Shown here: piece by piece, positions 1 to 8,436 of the stretch | Numbering within the stretch: the stretch's first letter is position 1 | How the letters are laid out: each line of letters opens with the position of its first letter | Source of the DNA: an uncultured Desulfotignum sp. | GTDB lineage: Bacteria > Desulfobacterota > Desulfobacteria > Desulfobacterales > Desulfobacteraceae | NCBI GenBank assembly: GCA_937951975.1 | Contig: CALGAJ010000053.1 | Location: forward strand, 1 to 53,442 | Length of the DNA: 53,442 nt | Reading direction: 5' to 3' | Position numbers and translations under genes: made by a program | Notes under the pieces: generated by a model | The model's database searches: none | What the model was told of the DNA's origin: nothing | The model's input: only the letters and a program-made list of their open reading frames with translations

Positions 1-5
1 ATTGA

Positions 6-80
6 GCGGGAATAACTCAGTGGTAGAGTGCGACCTTGCCAAGGTCGAAGTCGCGGGTTCAAATCCCGTTTCCCGCTCCA
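6..80 (+). tRNA. tRNA-Gly (GCC)
   Basis: A full cloverleaf can be drawn by eye. The acceptor GCGGGAA (6-12) pairs with TTCCCGC (70-76), followed by a T discriminator and an encoded CCA (78-80). The anticodon stem CGACC/GGTCG encloses the loop TTGCCAA, giving anticodon GCC at 38-40. The T-arm carries GGTTCAAATCC. Confidence 0.97.
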
Positions 81-85
81 CACAA

Positions 86-159
86 GGCGGCTTGGCCAAG
101 GGGTAAGGCAACGGCCTGCAAAGCCGATATCCCCGGTTCGAATCCGGGAGCCGCCTCCA
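86..159 (+). tRNA. tRNA-Cys (GCA)
   Basis: The acceptor GGCGGCT (86-92) pairs with AGCCGCC (149-155), allowing a terminal wobble-free stem, and a CCA is encoded at 157-159. The anticodon loop CTGCAAA places anticodon GCA at 118-120. It lies 5 bp behind tRNA-Gly and is probably cotranscribed with it. The outermost pair of the anticodon stem is A-A. Confidence 0.96.
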
Positions 160-171
160 TAATGAAATCAA

Positions 172-202
172 GGGTTCAGGTGAAAATCTGAGCCCTTTTT
201 TT
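172..202 (+). terminator. Rho-independent terminator after the tRNA pair
   Basis: GGGTTCAG (172-179) pairs with CTGAGCCC (188-195) with one G-T wobble around an 8-nt loop. A run of seven T follows at 196-202. It ends the tRNA-Gly/tRNA-Cys transcript. Confidence 0.85.
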
Positions 203-430
203 ATATTGCTGGAAAATCAATGTCTCACAGGCTTTCTTATTCGTTAAAAACAACGCCAGGCTCAGCCAATGACAACTCATTTTTCATGACTTTTCACAGG
301 TGTCCAGATATCCTGAAGACAGTTGGACGGAAATCTTTCTTGATTATATCAATCAATTTAGATATGGTTATTCAGTATGGTTGATTTGACTTTCAACCGG
401 TTTCGTTAATTTTGATGGAGAAGAAAAAAG

Positions 431-823
431 ATGAAAATTCTGGTGGGATACCAGGGCGTGAACGTGGGGAAGGATCTGCTGGAAATTGCATCCAGTCATG
501 CCAGAGCATTTGACGGACAGGTGATCGTGGTGACTTCCATGAAAGGAGGACCCAATACCCACGCCAAAGAAGTAAAAACGGCAGAAGACAATCTGGCGGC
601 AGTTCAGTCGTTTTTTAAAGAAAAAAAGATTCCCTGTGAAACCCACCTGCTGGTCAGAGGCATGGAGCCGGGTGAAGATATTGTGGCATTTGCGAATGAA
701 AACAAAGTGGATGAGATCATCATCGGTGTCCGGAGCCGTTCCAAGGTGGGCAAACTCCTGTTCGGGTCCACATCCCAGGTGGTGATTCTCCAGGCCAGCT
801 GCCCGGTGGTGACGGTCAAATAA
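431..823 (+). CDS. Universal stress protein (UspA family)
   Basis: This 130-aa protein is a single UspA domain. It opens with a beta strand, MKILVGYQG, and ends with the nucleotide-binding pattern G-(2x)-G-(9x)-G-S, visible as GVRSRSKVGKLLFGSTSQ near residues 98-115, which suggests an ATP-binding Usp. Usp proteins are small cytoplasmic homodimers involved in stress or energy signalling. A purine-rich RBS (GGAG near 417) precedes the ATG. Its TAA stop overlaps the next ATG by one base (TAATG at 821-825), so it is translationally coupled to the ArsR-methyltransferase gene. Between the tRNA terminator and this gene (203-430) I see no other gene. Confidence 0.9.
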   Translation: MKILVGYQGVNVGKDLLEIASSHARAFDGQVIVVTSMKGGPNTHAKEVKTAEDNLAAVQSFFKEKKIPCETHLLVRGMEPGEDIVAFANENKVDEIIIGVRSRSKVGKLLFGSTSQVVILQASCPVVTVK

Positions 824-1734
824 TGGAAGTGATTCGCCAGTTCAAGGCCCTGTCCGACCCCACCCGGCTCCGTCTGCTCCACATTCTCAATGAAGTAGAA
901 CTCAATGTCAATGAGATCGTGTCCATTGTGGACATGATCCAGTCCGGGGTTTCAAGACATTTGAAAATCCTGCTGGAATCCGGTCTGCTGGTGGCCAGAA
1001 AAGAAGGCAGTTTCATGTATTACAGTGCCAATGCCGACCCTGAAAACCGGTCTTTGATCCAGCTGGCGTGCTCCCGGATCCAGAACGACCCGGTGTGCGC
1101 TCTGGACATTGAAAAAGCCCGGCAGATCATCATGATCCGTAAAAACAGAACCAAGCGGTTTTTCAGTACGGTGGCCCCCCAGTGGGAAGGTCTGAAAAAG
1201 GAAATCCTGGGCAGTTTCAATTTAAATGCTGTACTGAAACAGCGGATAAATGCACGCCAGGGTGTCGCGGATTTAGGATGCGGCACCGGAGAGCTTCTCG
1301 GCCAGCTGGTCCGGAATCATAAAGGCATGCTCATCGGTGTGGATGCCTCTCCTGAGATGCTGGAACAGGCCCGGATCAAACTGCCGGATATACCATCCAT
1401 TGAACTGCGTCTCGGAGAAGTGGAACATCTGCCCATGAAAGACCAGGAAGTGGATACCGTGGTCATGAGCATGGTGCTGTATCATATTCTTCAGCCGGAA
1501 AAAGCCATCCAGGAGGTATTCCGGGTGCTCAAACCCGGGGGAATGCTGATCCTGGCTGATTTTGAACATCATCATCAGGAACAGATCAAGGAAATCATCG
1601 GCGGTACCTGGCTGGGATTTGAAAAAGACCAGGTGGAGAACTGGCTCACCAAAAGCGGATTTCAACTGCAGTCCACAGAGCGGTTTGCCGTGGAACGGGG
1701 ATTGCATATCCATGTATTTTCCGCTGGAAAATGA
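823..1734 (+). CDS. ArsR-family HTH regulator fused to a SAM methyltransferase
   Basis: This 303-aa protein has two domains. Residues 1 to about 85 form an ArsR/SmtB winged helix, with FKALSDPTRLRLLHIL and recognition helix SGVSRHLKILLESGLL. No clear paired-cysteine metal site is visible. Residues about 145-250 form a class I methyltransferase: motif I is DLGCGTG at 150-156, the acidic SAM-ribose position lies in GVDASPEMLEQAR, and the post-motif LKPGGMLILADF follows. Such ArsR-methyltransferase fusions are known in many bacteria and are often annotated UbiE-like. Elsewhere they tend to sit near methionine or one-carbon genes, but here the neighbours are a Usp and manC. The methyl acceptor and DNA target are unknown. 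Confidence 0.88.
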   Translation: MEVIRQFKALSDPTRLRLLHILNEVELNVNEIVSIVDMIQSGVSRHLKILLESGLLVARKEGSFMYYSANADPENRSLIQLACSRIQNDPVCALDIEKARQIIMIRKNRTKRFFSTVAPQWEGLKKEILGSFNLNAVLKQRINARQGVADLGCGTGELLGQLVRNHKGMLIGVDASPEMLEQARIKLPDIPSIELRLGEVEHLPMKDQEVDTVVMSMVLYHILQPEKAIQEVFRVLKPGGMLILADFEHHHQEQIKEIIGGTWLGFEKDQVENWLTKSGFQLQSTERFAVERGLHIHVFSAGK

Positions 1735-1762
1735 ATTTCTCATAAAAAATCAAGGAGATATC

Positions 1763-3199
1763 ATGACAGTGCCCGTCATTCTGGCAGGCGGTTCCGGCAC
1801 CAGGCTGTGGCCCCTGTCCAGAGAATTTTATCCCAAGCAGCTCATCAATATGTATAATCAGCATACCATGCTCCAGAATACCGTGCTTCGCCTCAAAGAC
1901 ATGGATGATATGGAAGACCCGTTGATCGTATGCAATGATGTTCACCGGTTCATGACAGCCGAGCAGCTCCACCGGATTCAGGTGGTCCCCCGGGCCATCA
2001 TTCTGGAGCCGGCTGCCAAAAATACGGCCCCGGCCATTGCCCTGGCGGCGATCCATTTGACAGCCCAGAACCAGGATCCGGTGATGCTGGTATTGCCGGC
2101 GGATCATCGGATCGATGATGTGTCCGCGTTTCACCGGGGGATCGAGCAGGGAAAAACCCTGGCGGATGACGGATATCTCATCACTTTCGGAATTGTACCG
2201 GATACGCCGGAAACCGGGTACGGGTATATTCAGAAAGGCTCTTTTCTGGAAGACAATGTCTGCCGGATTCAGCGGTTTGTGGAAAAACCGGATCTGAATA
2301 CGGCCCAATCTTATCTGTCTTCCGGGGATTACTGCTGGAATTCCGGCATGTTCATGTTCAAGGCGTCCACCATTTTAAATGAACTGTCGCTTCTTGCCCC
2401 GGACATGGTAGATACCTGCCGCAGGGCGGTGGCCAGTGGCCGGCAGGATCTGGATTTTTTCCGGGTGGATCAGATGATTTTCGATCAGGTTGACGCGGAT
2501 TCCATTGATTATGCCGTGATGGAAAAAACCGAAAAAGGGGTGATGGTGTCTCTGGATGCGGGTTGGAATGACCTGGGATCGTTTGATGCCTTGTGGAAAA
2601 CCGAAAAAAAAGATGGCCACACCAATGTGATCAAAGGCGATGTGCTGACCCATGATGTGAGCGGGTCTTATATTCATGCCCAGAGCCGTCTGGTCACAGC
2701 GGTGGGCATGGATTCCATGGTGGTGGTGGAAACCCGGGATGCGGTGATGGTTTCGCCCAGAGACCGGGTCCAGGATGTCAAGCAGATCGTGAACCAGCTC
2801 AAAGCCGGGGGCCGCAAAGAGTCAGTCACCCATGCCAAGGTGTACCGGCCCTGGGGAGATTATGAGACCATTGACCAGTCCCACCGGTACCAGGTGAAAC
2901 GGATCACGGTCAAGCCTGGGGCCAAACTGTCACTGCAGAAACATTTTCACCGGGCTGAACACTGGACCGTGGTGTCCGGGACCGCCATCGTCACCCGGGG
3001 AGAGGAAACCCTCATGCTCAAGGAAGATCAGTCCACCTATATTCCTCTGGGAACGGTTCATCGCCTTGAAAATCCCGGAAAGATCCCGCTGGAACTCATC
3101 GAGGTCCAGTCCGGGCCGTATCTGGGAGAGGACGATATTGTCCGGATGGATGATGTGTATGGCAGAGAGCATGAAAAAGAAAAGGTTGCAAATCCCTAA
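1763..3199 (+). CDS. manC: Mannose-1-phosphate guanylyltransferase / mannose-6-phosphate isomerase
   Basis: This 478-aa bifunctional type II enzyme makes GDP-mannose for surface polysaccharide synthesis. The N-terminal nucleotidyltransferase domain carries the signature VILAGGSGTRLWPLSREFYP (residues 5-24) and a following PKQ. FVEKP occurs near residue 173. The C-terminal cupin domain of the phosphomannose isomerase type starts around RPWGDYETID and has KHFHRAEHW and QSGPYLGEDDIVR. The start was chosen at 1763, where AAGGAGA lies 5 bases upstream; the reading frame is open further 5' but lies inside the preceding gene. It follows the ArsR-methyltransferase stop by 28 bp, so the three genes probably form one operon. 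Confidence 0.94.
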   Translation: MTVPVILAGGSGTRLWPLSREFYPKQLINMYNQHTMLQNTVLRLKDMDDMEDPLIVCNDVHRFMTAEQLHRIQVVPRAIILEPAAKNTAPAIALAAIHLTAQNQDPVMLVLPADHRIDDVSAFHRGIEQGKTLADDGYLITFGIVPDTPETGYGYIQKGSFLEDNVCRIQRFVEKPDLNTAQSYLSSGDYCWNSGMFMFKASTILNELSLLAPDMVDTCRRAVASGRQDLDFFRVDQMIFDQVDADSIDYAVMEKTEKGVMVSLDAGWNDLGSFDALWKTEKKDGHTNVIKGDVLTHDVSGSYIHAQSRLVTAVGMDSMVVVETRDAVMVSPRDRVQDVKQIVNQLKAGGRKESVTHAKVYRPWGDYETIDQSHRYQVKRITVKPGAKLSLQKHFHRAEHWTVVSGTAIVTRGEETLMLKEDQSTYIPLGTVHRLENPGKIPLELIEVQSGPYLGEDDIVRMDDVYGREHEKEKVANP

Positions 3200-3279
3200 A
3201 AAATATTTAAAACTGCCGATTTGAACACACATGTGCATGGAAAAAACAGAAAAATTAAACTCAAGTTTGGAGCAGGTCT

Positions 3280-3810
3280 ATGGCTGACATGATTTCTGAA
3301 ACCATGAAAGGTAAATTTCTTCTGGCAATGCCCGGACTCCCGGACCCCAATTTTGCCCAGACGATTACCGGCATGTGCGAACACAATGAATCCGGAGCCC
3401 TGGGATTTATCATCAACAAAATCCATCCACTGCTCACCGGACGTGAACTGTTTGAAGACCTGAACATTACGTTTGACCGCAGTGTGGATAAACTGGACAT
3501 CTACCTGGGAGGACCGGTGCAGCCGTCCGGGGTGTTTGTGCTTCACGGCCCCCCTTTTACCTGGAATGAAACCCTGCAGGTAACGGACTGGCTGGCCTTG
3601 AGCAATTCCCGGGATATTCTGGAAGCCATTGCGGTTCAGAAAGGACCGGCCGATTTCATGATCATGCTGGGATGTGCCGGCTGGGGGCCCATGCAGCTGG
3701 ACAATGAGCTGCATGACAATGCCTGGCTGACCTGCCCCATGACCCGGGAAGTCATGTTTGAAACCAAGTGTGACCTGAAATATGAAAAAGCCATGATGCT
3801 GATTTCCTGA
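3280..3810 (+). CDS. YqgE/AlgH family protein (DUF179)
   Basis: This 176-aa protein has the features of the YqgE/AlgH family. They are an early LLAMPGLPDPNFAQTI block, GALGFIINK near residue 45, and a central LGGPVQPSGVFVLH, followed by a late MLGCAGWGPMQLDNEL. The family fold is known structurally, but its biochemical role is not settled, and in pseudomonads AlgH influences alginate and virulence regulation. TTGGAG (3267-3272) supports the start at 3280; a second ATG lies three codons in. The stop directly abuts the ATG of the dynamin-like gene, so the two are likely cotranscribed. Confidence 0.9.
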   Translation: MADMISETMKGKFLLAMPGLPDPNFAQTITGMCEHNESGALGFIINKIHPLLTGRELFEDLNITFDRSVDKLDIYLGGPVQPSGVFVLHGPPFTWNETLQVTDWLALSNSRDILEAIAVQKGPADFMIMLGCAGWGPMQLDNELHDNAWLTCPMTREVMFETKCDLKYEKAMMLIS

Positions 3811-6048
3811 ATGACCACCCCCACTGATACATATTCGCCGGTTACAAGCATTGTTTCCGACATCCTGTCGGTGATCGATACAATGGAATCCGTTCCACCG
3901 CTGGCCGACGACATGCTGGAATCCATTAAAACCCAATGTGGCGAAATTCCTGAACAGATACAGTCCAACCGGATCAAAATCGCCGTGGTGGGGGTGATCA
4001 AATCCGGAAAAAGCACATTGATCAATGCCATGACCGGAAAAGAGGTGGTGAAACGGGGGGCCGGGGTGGTCACGGCAGTTACCACCCGGATCCGTAAAGG
4101 CAAAAAAAACCGGGCCGTGCTGTTTCTCAAATCCTGGGATGATATCAATCAGACCCTGAAAAACGCGCTGGAGATGTTTCCCCAGGAAGACGACGCTCCT
4201 TTGAACGTGAATCCGGAGACCTTTGATTTGCGCCGCAAAAAGGATCAGGATTTCTTAAGACAGGTGTATGGCAAACTGGTTCAGGGATTTCCCGTCACGG
4301 ACCAGGGAATCCGTCCCGAAACCCTGGTGATCCGAAACGCCCTGGACGGATATGACGCCTGCCGGGACCTGGTGGGGGCGGACCGGGAACAGCTGGTTTT
4401 TGAAGGCCGGCAGTTTGCGGATCATAAACAGTTCACCGGCGATGCGGCCAATGCTTTTTATGTGGCGGATGCGTGTCTTGAACTGTTCGGTAAATCTTTG
4501 GATCCCCGGGTTGAACTGGCGGACTGTCAGGGTGCGGACTCGACGGACCCCGGTCAGTTGAGCCGGGTGGTGAGCTATCTTCAGCAGGCCAACCTCATTA
4601 TTTACTGCATCAGCTCCAGAACCGGGCTTCGGCGGTCGGACATGCGGTTTTTAAAGGTCATACAGGGGATGGGACTGCTTGAAAACATCCTGTTTGTGAA
4701 CAACTGCGATTTGTCTGAACATGAAACCCTCGATGACCTGCGGACCAGTGAACAGAACACGATTCAGGAACTTGGGTTATTGCTTGAGTCACCGGAGCTG
4801 TATTCTTTTTCAGCGCTCATGCGTCTGTTTTGCGCCATGGAAAAAAAATTGAGCCGGCGGAACCGTAAACGCCTGGCCCTGTGGCAGGAAGACCCGGCCA
4901 TGACCGCCTGGTGCAATGAAAACGCTGAACGGTTTGATGTACGTCTGTCTGATCTGCTGTCCCGGCGGCATCACCGGCTGCTGGTGTCCAATCATTTGGG
5001 GCGGTTGCTTCATGTGTGCACGGTTCTGGAAAATAAATCCAACCTGTTTCTGGATGGATTGACTGCGACCCGGGATGACCGGGAACAGATTCAAAAAAAG
5101 ATCGCCCGGATAAAAAACAATGTAAAACAGCTTGAATCCATTGTAAAAAATGCCGTTCCGGGTGCTGTGGCCGGTCTGACCCGGGAGATTGAAACCGAGC
5201 TGGATGACGCGTTTGCCAAAGATGCCGGCCGGATTCGGAAAAAGATGGCGGCGTTCGTGGACCGGACGCCCCTGGATACGTCCCTGTACCAGAGCCGGTT
5301 CAAAGAGCTGGGGATCAAAAAAGTGCTGTATCTGATGTTCCAGGATTTCAGAAGAGCCCTGGACCTGTTTGTCATGACCGATATCATGCCGGATATCAGC
5401 ACATTGGCCGCTCACCTGGAAAACAGAATACAATCGTATTTTCAATCCCTTCTGGATACTTACCGGATCGATCTTTCAACAATTTCCCTGGCACCCGGCC
5501 CGGCCAAAGACTTGGATATTCAGCCCCGGGCCGTCTCCGGATCACCGGTGCTGGATCATTTTGTGGATGTTCAGGCCATCAAGAAAATTTTAGGATTGAC
5601 ATTGCCGGACATCACCATGATGCCCCGGTATTCCGGACGGATCCAGAACCAGACCCTGACCGGTCTGGGAGTTATGTTCGTCACAAGATGTTTTCGCGCC
5701 CTGCTTGACAGACACCCGTCTTTTTCATTGAATTCCGGGTTTGACATGGCAGCCCAGCGAATAAAAAAACAGACCCTCCAGGGGATCGAACCCCAGATCG
5801 AGCAGTTTCATCTCCGGTTGAAAAATCAGTATTTCATGCCGTTGATCCGGGCGGTGACCCGGGATGTCACTGATAAAATCCATGAGCGGTTTTCCTTGTA
5901 TCAATCTCTGGACATGGACATGGATGGCGCTGGTGCGGTTGATCAGGCAAAGAAACAGGCCCAGCAGGAAAAAGTGACCGGGATCGTGACGCAGCTTCAA
6001 CAGGTCCGCCAGGATATTTTAGGATTAAAAGAAGCGGATATCCATTAA
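3811..6048 (+). CDS. Dynamin-like large GTPase
   Basis: This 745-aa protein has an N-terminal GTPase domain of the dynamin superfamily. The P-loop GVIKSGKS is at residues 61-68 and is followed by a switch region rich in threonine (GAGVVTAVTT). The G3 motif appears as DCQG in ELADCQGADS, and the G4-like motif as NNCD in FVNNCDLSEH. A long helical part follows (from about residue 400, including REQIQKKIARIKNNVKQLE), as expected for the stalk of bacterial dynamin-like proteins that bind or remodel membranes. No transmembrane segment is obvious. It stands alone rather than in the paired arrangement seen in some bacteria. Its last 24 bp overlap the convergent HD-domain gene. Confidence 0.85.
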   Translation: MTTPTDTYSPVTSIVSDILSVIDTMESVPPLADDMLESIKTQCGEIPEQIQSNRIKIAVVGVIKSGKSTLINAMTGKEVVKRGAGVVTAVTTRIRKGKKNRAVLFLKSWDDINQTLKNALEMFPQEDDAPLNVNPETFDLRRKKDQDFLRQVYGKLVQGFPVTDQGIRPETLVIRNALDGYDACRDLVGADREQLVFEGRQFADHKQFTGDAANAFYVADACLELFGKSLDPRVELADCQGADSTDPGQLSRVVSYLQQANLIIYCISSRTGLRRSDMRFLKVIQGMGLLENILFVNNCDLSEHETLDDLRTSEQNTIQELGLLLESPELYSFSALMRLFCAMEKKLSRRNRKRLALWQEDPAMTAWCNENAERFDVRLSDLLSRRHHRLLVSNHLGRLLHVCTVLENKSNLFLDGLTATRDDREQIQKKIARIKNNVKQLESIVKNAVPGAVAGLTREIETELDDAFAKDAGRIRKKMAAFVDRTPLDTSLYQSRFKELGIKKVLYLMFQDFRRALDLFVMTDIMPDISTLAAHLENRIQSYFQSLLDTYRIDLSTISLAPGPAKDLDIQPRAVSGSPVLDHFVDVQAIKKILGLTLPDITMMPRYSGRIQNQTLTGLGVMFVTRCFRALLDRHPSFSLNSGFDMAAQRIKKQTLQGIEPQIEQFHLRLKNQYFMPLIRAVTRDVTDKIHERFSLYQSLDMDMDGAGAVDQAKKQAQQEKVTGIVTQLQQVRQDILGLKEADIH

Positions 6049-6585
6049 TACCCGCTCTGCCAGCTGGTCCGGTGAAAAGGAAATCCTGCGGAACAATTTG
6101 TTTTCCAGTGTCCGGGTCATCTGCCACATGCCGGCAATCCGGTCCTGCAGATCCTGCAGATGGCCATAAGTGTCCTGAATATATTCCAGGCGCCGGGCAA
6201 GGGGCACGATGGTGTCGTGAAGCACCCGTTTGTCCGCATAATTGACGATTTCCTGTTCCGTGACAGGGGCGTTTTCCTCCCAGCCATCCAGGACCACATG
6301 CTGGCGGATGATTTCTCCGATTTCTGGATATCCCAGGGCCCTGAGCAGTTTGCCCCCGGTTTCTGAATGCCGTTCCCCGGTTCTAAAACTGCGGGTTTTG
6401 GTGATGTCGTGGAGCAGGGCTGCGGCCGTGGCCAGATGTATATTCAACAACGGCGCGGTCTGATTCACATGACGGCATAAGCACAGGGTGACATTGCCGA
6501 CCATGATGGAATGATCGATAATATGGTCCATCATTCCCATCTTCCGGATGATCTGAAAGCATTGGTTGTGAGAGGGTATTTTCAT
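6025..6585 (-). CDS. HD-domain phosphohydrolase
   Basis: This 186-aa protein carries a compact HD domain. A metal-binding histidine lies in DHSIMVG near residue 25, the HD pair is LLHDITK at residues 59-60, further candidate ligands are in ERHSETGG and IRQHVVLDGWEE, and the closing aspartate is in VNYADKRV near residue 118. HD proteins of this size are usually metal-dependent phosphohydrolases acting on nucleotides or related molecules; the substrate cannot be read from sequence. It is transcribed towards the dynamin-like gene and their 3' ends overlap by 24 bp. It diverges from the molybdenum-carrier-like gene, with about 70 bp between the starts. Confidence 0.85.
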   Translation of the reverse strand: MKIPSHNQCFQIIRKMGMMDHIIDHSIMVGNVTLCLCRHVNQTAPLLNIHLATAAALLHDITKTRSFRTGERHSETGGKLLRALGYPEIGEIIRQHVVLDGWEENAPVTEQEIVNYADKRVLHDTIVPLARRLEYIQDTYGHLQDLQDRIAGMWQMTRTLENKLFRRISFSPDQLAERVLMDIRFF

Positions 6586-6655
6586 AAAATTCTGTTGCAG
6601 TTATACGCGGTATTGATATGATAGAAAAGGTTTTTTTACAATACAGGTGCCTGGT

Positions 6656-7465
6656 ATGTTAGAAAGAATAATTTCCGGCGGCCAGACCGGTGCGGATCAG
6701 GCAGCACTGGATACGGCGCTTAAATACAATATTTCTTACGGCGGATGGATTCCTCAAGGAAGAAAAACCGAAGCCGGTCCCCTGCCGTCACGGTATCGGA
6801 TGTCGGTGATGCCGACATCCGATTACCGGGACCGGACCCTTCAGAATATTCTGGATTCCCAGGGCACAGCCGTTTTGTACCATGGCCGCCTCATGGGAGG
6901 ATCCAGGCTCACCCGGGAACTGGCAAAAATCCAAAACAAACCGTGCATTGCCGTTAATCTGGTCACCCATGATCCGCTTGAGGCCGCTTTGATGCTTCAG
7001 GCATTTGTGAAAGACTGGAATATCGGTGTGTTGAATGTCGCAGGCCCCCGGGCCAGTCATGATCCGGACATTTATATGGATGTCAAAATGGTTCTGGAGA
7101 TTCTGGTGTACCTGCTGTTTCTGGAAAAAGAGATTGACTGGCCCCATGACATGGCTTTGGATGTGGATCCGGTTTTTCCGGATTCCGTGGATGCGGCGGT
7201 CAGCCAGGTCATGGCGGATCTGTCCTTGAAATCAAAAACCGCTGTGGCAAGGCTGGATCCGTCCGATATTCAGATGGTGTATTTCTCCTGGGTGGATGCG
7301 CTGCGGTACCGGCTAGGTCTGGATACCGGAAACACGGCCCTGGTGGATGCATGCCGAAAGGACGCTGATGCGGCTTACTTTACAGTTGAAGATGCGGTCA
7401 TGGCCATTGTCAAAGCGGTGAAATCCGCCTGTGAACAGGTCTGCCGCCTGCGGGTCGTTCAATGA
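6656..7465 (+). CDS. Putative molybdenum carrier protein (SLOG/YpsA-like) with C-terminal extension
   Basis: This 269-aa protein begins with a domain related to putative molybdenum carrier proteins. It shows RIISGGQTGADQAALDTAL at the N terminus, GGWIPQGRKTEAGPLPSRY, and a later GTAVLYHG and NVAGPRASHDPDIY. The domain is a Rossmann-like SLOG fold and ends near residue 160. About 100 further residues (from DPVFPDSVDAAV) form a helical extension that I do not recognise. The start is taken as ATG 6656, preceded by AGGTG; an in-frame GTG at 6647 is an alternative. The stop overlaps the rhomboid ATG in an ATGA arrangement, indicating translational coupling. Molybdenum binding is family lore and is not shown by the sequence. 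Confidence 0.85.
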   Translation: MLERIISGGQTGADQAALDTALKYNISYGGWIPQGRKTEAGPLPSRYRMSVMPTSDYRDRTLQNILDSQGTAVLYHGRLMGGSRLTRELAKIQNKPCIAVNLVTHDPLEAALMLQAFVKDWNIGVLNVAGPRASHDPDIYMDVKMVLEILVYLLFLEKEIDWPHDMALDVDPVFPDSVDAAVSQVMADLSLKSKTAVARLDPSDIQMVYFSWVDALRYRLGLDTGNTALVDACRKDADAAYFTVEDAVMAIVKAVKSACEQVCRLRVVQ

Positions 7466-8436
7466 TACCCATCCGGGACAATCAGGTGTCTGACTGCATT
7501 CCGGTGGTCACGTATGGCTTGATGGGGGCCAATTTACTGGCCTGGCTGTTTCAGATCCAGGCGGGACCGGCCAGTGACACCTTTTATTATTTCTACGGAC
7601 TCGTGCCGGCCAAGTACACGATCCATGAGATGTCCCGGCATTTTTCCGGGGTCAACCATGTTTATTCCCTGTTCACTTATATGTTTCTTCACGGGGGATT
7701 CTGGCATCTGCTGGGAAACATGTGGTCTTTGTATATTTTCGGGGACAATGTGGAAGCCCATTTCGGTTCTTTGCGGTTTTTGGGGTTTTACATGTTGTGC
7801 GGCCTGATTTCCGGGGCATTTCATTTTTTGCTCAATCCGTTTTCCATGGTCCCCACCATCGGTGCCAGCGGTGCCATTGCCGGTGTCATGGGGGCATATT
7901 TCATGCTGTACCCCAGGGCCAGAATCCTGACACTGATCCCCATCATCATCATTCCCTGGTTTGTTGAAATTCCGGCATTCATTTTTCTGGGATTCTGGTT
8001 TCTGATTCAGTTTCTGAACGCTGCCGGTGAAGGTGCCGGGGCCGGGATCGCCTGGTGGGCGCATATCGGCGGATTCATCGCCGGTCTGGTGCTGGTGAAA
8101 CTCAACCGGCATGTTCCCGGAACCGGGGCCCGGCAGAAAATTCAACAGTTCACCCGAAAACAGCACACCCCGAAACTTCAGACCATACTGGCCACGCCTG
8201 CTGCGGACGAATCAGATCTGTACGGCACCATCGAGGTGTCATCGCTGGAAGCGCTGACCGGCACAAAAAAAATGATCACCATCCCCTGGGGGTTTTCCAA
8301 ACCCTTGTACCGGGTCTCCATTCCTCCCGGGGTCAAAGAGGGAAACCGGCTGCGCCTGGCCGGTATGGGGCGGTCCTTGCCCGGAAAGCCCAAAGGAGAT
8401 ATGTTTTTGACCATACGGATTAAAAATGCGATTTAA
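7462..8436 (+). CDS. Rhomboid intramembrane protease with DnaJ C-terminal-like domain
   Basis: This 324-aa protein is a rhomboid serine protease over residues 1 to about 215. It has the HxxxN motif in GFWHLLGNMW (His82, Asn86), the catalytic serine in GASGAIAG (Ser136), and the catalytic histidine in AHIGGFIAG (His201), within about six hydrophobic helices. After a linker (215-255) a small beta-rich domain (about 256-322) reads like the substrate-binding C-terminal domain of DnaJ: IEVSSLEALTGTKKMITI, then SIPPGVKEGNRLRLAGMGR and GDMFLTIRI. No J domain or zinc fingers are present. This fusion is unusual; the second domain may hold or select substrates at the cytoplasmic face. It overlaps both neighbours, by 4 bp upstream and 11 bp downstream. 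Confidence 0.9.
   Translation: MIPIRDNQVSDCIPVVTYGLMGANLLAWLFQIQAGPASDTFYYFYGLVPAKYTIHEMSRHFSGVNHVYSLFTYMFLHGGFWHLLGNMWSLYIFGDNVEAHFGSLRFLGFYMLCGLISGAFHFLLNPFSMVPTIGASGAIAGVMGAYFMLYPRARILTLIPIIIIPWFVEIPAFIFLGFWFLIQFLNAAGEGAGAGIAWWAHIGGFIAGLVLVKLNRHVPGTGARQKIQQFTRKQHTPKLQTILATPAADESDLYGTIEVSSLEALTGTKKMITIPWGFSKPLYRVSIPPGVKEGNRLRLAGMGRSLPGKPKGDMFLTIRIKNAI

Noticed and set aside
1..159. The tRNA pair as an integration site for a mobile element.
   Set aside because: No integrase, direct repeat of a tRNA 3' end or atypical gene block follows within the window.
1562..1762. An extended N terminus for the mannose-1-phosphate guanylyltransferase.
   Set aside because: The upstream codons overlap the ArsR-methyltransferase gene in another frame; the strong RBS and the family N terminus are at 1763.
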